NCBI GenBank assembly: GCA_043804035.1
Contig: JAZDJJ010000083.1
Coordinates: 1-13,376, forward strand
Length of the DNA stretch: 13,376 bases
From: JAZDJJ01 sp043804035
Lineage (GTDB): Bacteria > Bacteroidota > Bacteroidia > Palsa-948
Direction of reading: 5' to 3'
Shown: one piece after another, positions 8,512-13,376 of the stretch
Position numbering within the stretch: position 1 is the stretch's first letter
Layout: every line of letters begins with the position of its first letter
Position numbers and translations under genes: made by a program
Notes under the pieces: generated by a model
What the model saw: only the letters and a program-made list of their open reading frames with translations
Told to the model about the DNA's origin: nothing
Databases searched by the model: none

Positions 8512-8530
8512 ACCTCCTGACGCTTTGAAA

Positions 8531-9484
8531 TTATTTTGTAATACTATAATTTTTTAAAGATTCTTCAAGCGGTTGAAAACCCAATTCTTTTCTTCGTTGT
8601 TTTACTTTCTCTATATTATCAACAGGATATAACTCACGTTTTCCATTCGTACTTGGACTAATAATGGTGCCATAAAGTTGAGGTTTATGCATATTACGCA
8701 AGCTCCTGTCTAAAAGATAAGCCGCATTTTTCATAGAGTATCCTTTTTCCTGTCCCATTGATAGCATTTTATTTGCTATAGAATACTGAACCGAAGGCAA
8801 GTAATCTACATGGAGAAACAAGACATGGAGTGCACCTGTTCCTCCGATACCTATTTCAGATTTTACAGGTAAAAAAGTTGTATCTATGTTATTTAAAAGA
8901 TTGAATAAATTCATTTTTAATAGACTGTCTTTTTCCTGTTTATTATTTCCATCAATATATCTCGGAGAATTAAGGATTTCTTGGTCACGTCCCAGATAAA
9001 ACTGTATTGTATCAGATAATTCATACCGAGAAATTTTCATCTTTTTAGCGTTATGCTTTCCTACACGATAGCACTTATTTATCAATTTTTTATACGATTT
9101 GTTTTCGGCAAGTGAAATAAACCGAGGATTTAATTTCATAAAACTACAGTGGCAGTTATCTCCCCCTTTGCTATAATATTGCTTCAAACTTTTCATCGCT
9201 TTATCTACATTTCCTAATGAAGCATAATCCACTGCCTGGTTATAATACAATGTATATTTTTCAGGATTGCTCTTTATTAGTTTCTCATAATAGTAAGCCG
9301 AACTGTCAAACTGATTATGGTAATAATAATTACTAGATATATATGCTATTTTCTGTAGGGTTGTATCATAAACACCAATCTTATTATCCTTGAACATAAA
9401 AATAATATACTGCTGGGCAAAAGAATTTTTTAAAAAAAGAATTAGAAACAAGAATATAATATATTTATTTCTCAACACTATCAA
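8531..9484 (-). CDS. Secreted protein with TPR-like region and DUF6624-like C-terminus
   Basis: The 317 residues open with a Sec-type signal peptide: basic RNK, hydrophobic 8-18, and likely cleavage after NSFA (residue 23). Residues about 45-110 look like one or two TPR units (YYYEKLIKSNPEKYTLYYNQA, then DYASLGNVDKAMKSLKQYY). The last 110 residues resemble DUF6624 as I know it: a conserved His/Asp stretch HVLFLHVDYLPSVQ, then AYLLDR, YGT and YPVDNIEKVKQRRKELGFQPLEE. The function of DUF6624 is not known. The start is TTG 9484; GTG 9478 (codon 3) or TTG 9475 (codon 4) would also keep the signal peptide, and no ATG is available nearby. The periplasm or cell surface is the likely site. Confidence 0.7.
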   Translation of the reverse strand: MIVLRNKYIIFLFLILFLKNSFAQQYIIFMFKDNKIGVYDTTLQKIAYISSNYYYHNQFDSSAYYYEKLIKSNPEKYTLYYNQAVDYASLGNVDKAMKSLKQYYSKGGDNCHCSFMKLNPRFISLAENKSYKKLINKCYRVGKHNAKKMKISRYELSDTIQFYLGRDQEILNSPRYIDGNNKQEKDSLLKMNLFNLLNNIDTTFLPVKSEIGIGGTGALHVLFLHVDYLPSVQYSIANKMLSMGQEKGYSMKNAAYLLDRSLRNMHKPQLYGTIISPSTNGKRELYPVDNIEKVKQRRKELGFQPLEESLKNYSITK

Positions 9485-9559
9485 TTTATTAGGGGTTATA
9501 TGCCAAATGAAAGTGGTAATTTTGTCAGTATAAAAAAATTATTCGTGCAACAAAGCCAT

Positions 9560-9898
9560 TTACAATTGAAGTTCCTTTCCCGGATCCCAAAATATTTTTT
9601 TGAAATTCATAACTCTATCGTTCTTCACTTTTATTTTTTCTTTCTCCAGAAGTTTCTGCATTAGTTTTGGATGCCCAAAGTGGAATTTGCCCGTTAGTTC
9701 TCCGTTTCGGTTCACAACACGATGAGCGGGTATATATTTTTTTTGTGAATGAGACGCATTCATCGCCCATCCAACTATCCTTGCTGATTTGGCTGTTCCA
9801 AGATATTTCGCAATGGCTCCGTAAGAAGTTACTCTTCCGCTGGGAATTTCTTTTGCTACTTCATAAATGAATTCAAAAAAATCTGTTTTTCTTTTCAT
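9560..9898 (-). CDS. Alkyltransferase-like protein (ATL), MGMT homologue lacking the active Cys
   Basis: A 112-residue, single-domain protein of the O6-alkylguanine-DNA alkyltransferase DNA-binding family. It shows the winged-helix motif GRVTSYGAIAKYLG (21-34), the arginine and helix SARIVGWAMN (38-47), and IPAHRVV (56-62). In active MGMT the last motif is PCHRV; here the Cys is Ala58, so alkyl transfer is not expected. ATL proteins of this kind (for example the Ala-type protein of Thermus) bind O6-alkylguanine and hand it to nucleotide excision repair. The ATG at 9898 is preferred to TTG 9907 because MKRKTDFF begins the fold. It overlaps the end of the preceding gene by 26 bp, suggesting coupled translation. 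Confidence 0.88.
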   Translation of the reverse strand: MKRKTDFFEFIYEVAKEIPSGRVTSYGAIAKYLGTAKSARIVGWAMNASHSQKKYIPAHRVVNRNGELTGKFHFGHPKLMQKLLEKEKIKVKNDRVMNFKKIFWDPGKELQL

Positions 9899-10817
9899 AG
9901 GAAACAATATGCCTCTCTTTTTTGCTCTGATAAATATTGGAAATGTTAATCATGATACCTGTTTCCTCTACGTTTCCAAATTCTTTATTGATAGATGTTC
10001 CAAATGTTTTCATGGTAGGAGAAAGATTCATGTAAGAATTGATAAGAGGTGGAATGTTTTCTCCCATTTTTCTCACATTCTGATTAAGGATAAGATAAGC
10101 ATCTTTGTACGACATATCTTTTGTAAAAAATGTTTTGAATTTCGAAATGTCGGTTTCATAAGACACAGGATGATGTGGCTGTACTAATTTATCTGTATCA
10201 GAAAAAAAGAAATTCAGAAAATAAAGAATCATATCCCGTGCCTGACGATTAAAATCCATATACATTGTAACCTTTCCGAAAAAATATTTTATATCAGGAT
10301 TATCAACTGAGATTGCACCAAGTCCGTCCCACAAATTATCTAATGAGAACAATCCTTTTCTGTTGCATTCACTGGGCTGATATTGTGGTTGGATAAAAGA
10401 CCGTCCGAGTTCAATGGTATATGGAGCAAATTCTGTCAGAAACTTTTCGCTGAAATGAAAATAATGCGATGTAGATAAATGCAGATTTCCCTTTTCATCT
10501 TTCTTTGCATCGCGCAAAAACATGAAACGATATCCGCCAACAATTTCTTCATTTTCAGGATTCCAAACGATGAGTTGTTTGTAACAAATAGTATCTGTAT
10601 CAAAATTATCCAAGTCGCAATCTAATCCTGTTCCACCTCCTGCGGTGCGGAAAGTAAGTTCCCGCAATCTGCCTATCTCGCGGATAATATTTGGTGAATC
10701 ATGATGAGTAATAATGTAAATTTTATTATTACTGTAATTTGTATTACGTACAAACTTTTCTTTCGTTAACTCACCCAATAGAACTTTTTTTTCTATTGGA
10801 GTAATGATTGGTTTCAT
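9873..10817 (-). CDS. glsB: N-acyltransferase of the OlsB/GlsB type (GNAT fold)
   Basis: A 314-residue member of the acyl-ACP-dependent Acetyltransf_5 (OlsB/hemolysin-like) group. Visible parts are RELTFRTAGGGTG (52-64), an Asp-rich linker DCDLDNFDTD (66-75), the core strand IVGGYRFMF (92-100), and IELGRSFIQPQYQ (135-147), the usual ELGRS acyl-donor site. In Bacteroides thetaiotaomicron glsB N-acylates glycine with a 3-hydroxy fatty acid and glsA then O-acylates it, forming glycine lipids. The upstream neighbour here is a GlsA-like gene, which supports the same assignment. The amino acid used (glycine, ornithine or other) cannot be read from sequence. ATG 10817 is used; a 92-bp AT-rich gap separates it from the upstream gene. 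Confidence 0.82.
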   Translation of the reverse strand: MKPIITPIEKKVLLGELTKEKFVRNTNYSNNKIYIITHHDSPNIIREIGRLRELTFRTAGGGTGLDCDLDNFDTDTICYKQLIVWNPENEEIVGGYRFMFLRDAKKDEKGNLHLSTSHYFHFSEKFLTEFAPYTIELGRSFIQPQYQPSECNRKGLFSLDNLWDGLGAISVDNPDIKYFFGKVTMYMDFNRQARDMILYFLNFFFSDTDKLVQPHHPVSYETDISKFKTFFTKDMSYKDAYLILNQNVRKMGENIPPLINSYMNLSPTMKTFGTSINKEFGNVEETGIMINISNIYQSKKERHIVSYEKKNRFF

Positions 10818-10909
10818 AGTATCTAAATAATAAATTACATATTGTTTTCTTGTCTGTTGTTCATTGTATTTTAGCCATTAACAACTGATAGAACATTTAA
10901 CATTTGATT

Positions 10910-11767
10910 TCAAACATGAAACATTAAACTATTTTTTTCTTTCGCCATTTTGTAAACATGTATCCTCACCTTTTCTGCCCATTCGCTGTCTCTAATATGA
11001 TTGTCAAATGTTTCAAAAGGAATTTCTTTTCCAAAGATAATAGTAATTGTTTTGTTGTGTTGTTTGTACATTTCATCTGCTAAATAAAGCATTTCAATAT
11101 TTGATTTTATGCCAAGCAGTTTTCTCAATAAAGAAAAATTGTAAAAGAAATCAGAAACTTTTCCGTCAATGTAAACCGGAATAATATTCTTCCTGTATTT
11201 TTTTGATTTAGTAATAAAACTTTTTTTCCATGTCAAATCTTCTATTATTGGTTTGCAGAATATTCCGTTAGGAAATTGTTTTCGGGAGACGAGTCCCGCA
11301 GGAAATGTTGCCACTACAATATTCAGTGAATAAATTTTTTCAATTTCATGCAACACATCAGAAGAAATTTTTCCTATTTTATTTATGGGTGACAAAATGT
11401 TTTTTAGATTTTCCAGATTCATAAGTAAGTCATTTGCAAATATTTTTACGTCTTGCCTTACTTTTCCTATTTCGTTTAACATCGCCATTGCATCTAATCC
11501 GCCCAAGGGATGATTTGAAGCAATAAGGCACCCTCCGGTTGTCGGAATATTTTGTAGCCCAATGGCTTTTGTATTTATTTTAAATTCTTCTATCACTGCT
11601 TTTACAAAATCAAAATCATATTGATTAGCAGTTCTTTCAAGAAATCTATTGATATCTTCCTGATGTATGATTCTTCTCAGGTAAGAGAAAACAGCACTGG
11701 GAAGAAATTTATAAAGATTAGGATTTTTCTTCCTGAACACTTCTTCCACATCAATTTTTTTCTGCAT
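10910..11767 (-). CDS. glsA: O-acyltransferase of the GlsA/OlsA type (PlsC superfamily)
   Basis: A 285-residue lysophospholipid-type acyltransferase without an obvious membrane helix. The catalytic motif is SNHPLGGLD with His86 and Asp92 (HX5D). FPAGLVSRK (155-163) replaces the FPEG..R motif, and IIPVYIDGK (195-203) is the fourth block. The HPLGG...FPAGLVSRK pattern is that of the OlsF N-terminal / GlsA group, which O-acylates the product of a GNAT N-acyltransferase; such a gene is next downstream. It begins the minus-strand block and its ATG 11767 faces mraZ. An alternative role is ordinary phosphatidic-acid synthesis, but the pairing argues for aminolipid synthesis. Confidence 0.82.
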   Translation of the reverse strand: MQKKIDVEEVFRKKNPNLYKFLPSAVFSYLRRIIHQEDINRFLERTANQYDFDFVKAVIEEFKINTKAIGLQNIPTTGGCLIASNHPLGGLDAMAMLNEIGKVRQDVKIFANDLLMNLENLKNILSPINKIGKISSDVLHEIEKIYSLNIVVATFPAGLVSRKQFPNGIFCKPIIEDLTWKKSFITKSKKYRKNIIPVYIDGKVSDFFYNFSLLRKLLGIKSNIEMLYLADEMYKQHNKTITIIFGKEIPFETFDNHIRDSEWAEKVRIHVYKMAKEKNSLMFHV

Positions 11768-11834
11768 TTAATTTTCTTTTTAGGTTTTGCAAAAAAGTTT
11801 TTACCTGAAATTATTATTTAGAAAAAACTCGGTA

Positions 11835-11842
11835 CAAGTATA
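11835..11842 (-). promoter_or_regulatory. Weak candidate -7 element for glsA block
   Basis: Read on the minus strand this is TATACTTG, one mismatch from the Bacteroidota TANNTTTG consensus, 67 bp upstream of the glsA ATG. No well-spaced TTTG -33 box was found, so support is weak. Confidence 0.25.
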
Positions 11843-11976
11843 GTGAACATTTAATTAACACGATATTAACAAAAAAAATCCCATTTTTTACCACCAGGAT
11901 TAATCGTACTTTTTCATAGAGCAAATAACATTATTAAAACTATCAAAAAACAAATAATTAAAAAAAATTATCAACA

Positions 11977-11992
11977 TGTGGTAAAATGTGGG
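11977..11992 (+). promoter_or_regulatory. Putative MraZ operator boxes
   Basis: TGTGGT (11977-11982) and TGTGGG (11987-11992) are spaced exactly 10 bp apart. MraZ is known to bind repeated TGGGN boxes separated by 5 nt, a 10-bp period, in its own promoter. Two boxes are seen, one of them imperfect; a third at the expected position 11997 is not conserved. They lie just upstream of the -7 element, where binding would block transcription. Confidence 0.55.
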
Positions 11993-12003
11993 AAATATTT
12001 GTT

Positions 12004-12011
12004 TACATTTG
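12004..12011 (+). promoter_or_regulatory. mraZ promoter -7 element
   Basis: TACATTTG matches the Bacteroidota consensus TANNTTTG exactly, 18 bp before the mraZ ATG, implying a very short 5' leader. A good TTTG -33 box at the usual spacing is not visible; the MraZ boxes occupy that region. Confidence 0.5.
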
Positions 12012-12029
12012 TTCTCAATATATATAAAT

Positions 12030-12485
12030 ATGGCTGGCTTTACCGGAGAATTTGAATGTACGGCTGATACAAAGTGCAGAGTATTGTTCCCTATAGTATT
12101 ACGCAAACAACTTTCGCCTGACGCGATGGAACGTTTTGTCATCAACCGCGGTTTTGAAAAACATCTAAACCTCTATCCGCTGAATGAATGGAACATCATT
12201 ACTGCTGAGATGAGTAAGTTGAATCTGTTCGTGAAAGAGAACAGGGATTTTTATCGGAAGTTTCATAACGGGGCTACTGAACTTTTTTTAGACGGACAAG
12301 GAAGAATTCTTTTTCCGCGTTTGCTGATGAACTACGCAGGAATTCGCAAGGATGCTGTGCTATACGCATTCGCAAATCGTATTGAGGTTTGGTCCAAACA
12401 TGAATTTGATAAGATGATTGGCGATAAGAAAAATTACGCTGCACTTGCTGAGAAAGTGATGGGAAAATTAAATAAGAATGGATGA
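12030..12485 (+). CDS. mraZ: Transcriptional regulator MraZ
   Basis: A DNA-binding regulator of the dcw cluster; 151 residues from ATG 12030 (MAGFTGEFEC). It has two SpoVT-AbrB half-domains. The first motif is DTKCRVLFP (13-21) and the second DGQGRILFP (88-96), where the family norm is D.KGR...P. The first motif has Cys16 in place of the usual Gly. An ATG 42 bp upstream (11988) is in frame but would put the MraZ boxes and -7 element inside the gene, so 12030 is preferred. rsmH follows, as is standard, but separated by 283 bp of heptamer array rather than a few bases. Confidence 0.95.
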   Translation: MAGFTGEFECTADTKCRVLFPIVLRKQLSPDAMERFVINRGFEKHLNLYPLNEWNIITAEMSKLNLFVKENRDFYRKFHNGATELFLDGQGRILFPRLLMNYAGIRKDAVLYAFANRIEVWSKHEFDKMIGDKKNYAALAEKVMGKLNKNG

Positions 12486-12486
12486 T

Positions 12487-12773
12487 GAATAACGAATAAC
12501 GAATTACGAATAACGAATAACGAATTACGAATAACGAATTACGAATAACGAATTACGAATAACGAATAACGAATTACGAATAACGAATAACGAATTACGA
12601 ATAACGAATTACGAATAACGAACAACGAATAACGAATAACGAACAACGAATAACGAATAACGAATAACGAACAACGAATAACGAACAACGAATAACGAAT
12701 AACGAACAACGAATTACGAATAACGAATTACGAATAACGAATAACGAATAACGAATAACGAATGACGAATGAT
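12487..12773. repeat. Tandem array of 41 heptamers (GAATAAC type)
   Basis: Starting 1 bp after the mraZ stop, 41 units of exactly 7 bp run without a single insertion or deletion. The units are GAATAAC (commonest), GAATTAC, GAACAAC, GAATGAC and a final GAATGAT. All variation is at positions 4 and 5, apart from the last base of the last unit. GAATTAC dominates the variants in the first half (units 3-18) and GAACAAC in units 20-32. Units 1-10 and 11-20 are a 70-bp duplication with 68 of 70 bases equal. On the + strand TAA stops recur in all frames, so it is not coding. The final unit contains the rsmH ATG. It should be transcribed with mraZ-rsmH. Confidence 0.97.
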
Positions 12774-13376
12774 TCTTAATTATCATACACCTGTTCTTTT
12801 AAATCAATGTATTGAATCTCTGTGTATCAATCCTGAAGGAATTTATGTTGATGCCACTTTCGGAGGTGGAGGACATTCATGTGAAATTTTAAAGCACATA
12901 ACAACAGGAAAACTTTTTGCTTTTGATTGTGATGAAGATGCAATGGAAAACAAAATTGCGGATACACGTTTTGTGCTGATAAATCAAAACTTTAGAGAGA
13001 TAAAATTCTTTTTAAAGAAACAAGGTGTTACAAAAATTGATGGACTGTTGGCTGACCTTGGAGTATCCTCACATCAGTTTGATACTATGGAAAGAGGTTT
13101 TTCAACGCGGTTTGATTCGGAACTGGATATGAGAATGGATAAAAGAAGAAATAAACTGACAGCCAACATAGTGCTGAACACATATTCTGAGCAGCATTTG
13201 AAAAAACTTTTTGAGGAATTTGGAGAAATTAAAAACGCGAAGCGATTAGCAAATACTATTCAAGCAAAAAGAAAACAAAGAATAAGAACATCTGAACAAT
13301 TGAAAAAGATAATAGCAAACTGCGTAAGAAAAGGAAAGGAGAATCAGTATTACGCAAAAATGTTTCAGGCATTAAG
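12769..13376 (+). CDS. rsmH: 16S rRNA (cytosine-1402 N4)-methyltransferase RsmH (partial, 3' cut)
   Basis: SAM-dependent methyltransferase acting on C1402 of 16S rRNA, formerly mraW. The first 202 residues are present and the gene runs off the right edge. Motifs: YHTPVLL (5-11), DATFGGGGHS (28-37) for SAM binding, FDCDEDA (52-58), DGLLADLGVSSHQFD (91-105), RGFSTRFD (109-116) and LDMRMD (119-124). The start is ATG 12769. An in-frame TGA at 12763-12765 rules out anything longer, and the next conserved residues begin four codons on. The start codon and the whole leader lie in the heptamer array, and no Shine-Dalgarno site is visible. Confidence 0.95.
   Translation, partial: MILNYHTPVLLNQCIESLCINPEGIYVDATFGGGGHSCEILKHITTGKLFAFDCDEDAMENKIADTRFVLINQNFREIKFFLKKQGVTKIDGLLADLGVSSHQFDTMERGFSTRFDSELDMRMDKRRNKLTANIVLNTYSEQHLKKLFEEFGEIKNAKRLANTIQAKRKQRIRTSEQLKKIIANCVRKGKENQYYAKMFQAL

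Larger units (their letters stand above)
11768..12029. promoter_or_regulatory. Divergent intergenic region glsA / mraZ
   Basis: This 262-bp, strongly AT-rich region separates two divergent transcription units, so it should contain both promoters. The mraZ-side signals are listed separately. It also carries a perfect inverted repeat AAAAAAT-CCC-ATTTTTT (11873-11889). No gene is supported in it; the minus-strand open frame through here is AT-rich and has no recognisable protein. Confidence 0.6.

Noticed and set aside
9560..9907. Active O6-methylguanine-DNA methyltransferase
   Set aside because: The acceptor Cys of PCHRV is Ala (IPAHRVV), so the protein is called an alkyltransferase-like protein instead; the TTG at 9907 was also set aside for ATG 9898.
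11988..12029. Longer N-terminus for mraZ from ATG 11988
   Set aside because: The extension is not MraZ-like and would cover the MraZ boxes and the -7 element; family proteins begin near MAGFTGE.
11900..12145. Minus-strand 81-residue open frame across the glsA/mraZ gap
   Set aside because: It overlaps the mraZ start and promoter, is AT-driven, and has no recognisable motif.
12487..12773. CRISPR array
   Set aside because: Units are 7 bp with no spacers; the structure is a simple tandem array.
12595..12786. Minus-strand 63-residue open frame with repeating SLFVIR peptides
   Set aside because: It is the reverse reading of the heptamer array, which lacks stops over this stretch by composition. 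It has no independent coding evidence and overlaps the rsmH start.

Overview
The window looks like chromosomal DNA from a member of the Bacteroidota. It is AT-rich. A TANNTTTG-type -7 element precedes mraZ, with another candidate before the TPR gene. Shine-Dalgarno sites are almost absent. Glycine-lipid type acyltransferase genes (glsA/glsB-like) are present, and the intergenic repeats are of a kind common in this phylum. The species cannot be named from the sequence.

Layout. Bases 1-111 hold the C-terminal tail of a gene that enters from the left and ends in heptad repeats. Next on the + strand are etfB and etfA (214-1988), the two subunits of electron transfer flavoprotein. A repeat-rich spacer follows, with a 25-bp palindromic insertion in one of two copies of a short repeat. 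Then comes a 585-residue TPR lipoprotein (2282-4039). Converging on it is a block of seven minus-strand genes spanning 11767 down to 4092, with small gaps and one overlap. In transcription order these are a GlsA-type O-acyltransferase, a GlsB/OlsB-type N-acyltransferase, an alkyltransferase-like DNA-repair protein (ATL) whose active-site Cys is Ala, a secreted protein with a DUF6624-like C-terminus, a second membrane-bound acyltransferase, hemA (glutamyl-tRNA reductase) and a hemC-hemD fusion. The block therefore combines lipid acylation with the first committed and the third and fourth steps of tetrapyrrole synthesis.

Divergent from the block, at the right end, the dcw (division and cell wall) cluster begins with mraZ (12030-12485) and rsmH (from 12769, cut by the window edge). 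Between these two genes lies the most striking structure in the window: an unbroken array of 41 heptamers (12487-12773). Every substitution but one falls at two adjacent positions of the unit. The first 20 units form a 70-bp higher-order duplication, and the last unit supplies the rsmH start codon.

No tRNA, rRNA, CRISPR array or complete mobile element was recognised. No proven new system was found. The best candidates for a second look are the heptamer array inside the dcw transcript, the palindrome insertion at 2003-2027, and the clustering of three acyltransferases with a DUF6624-like protein.
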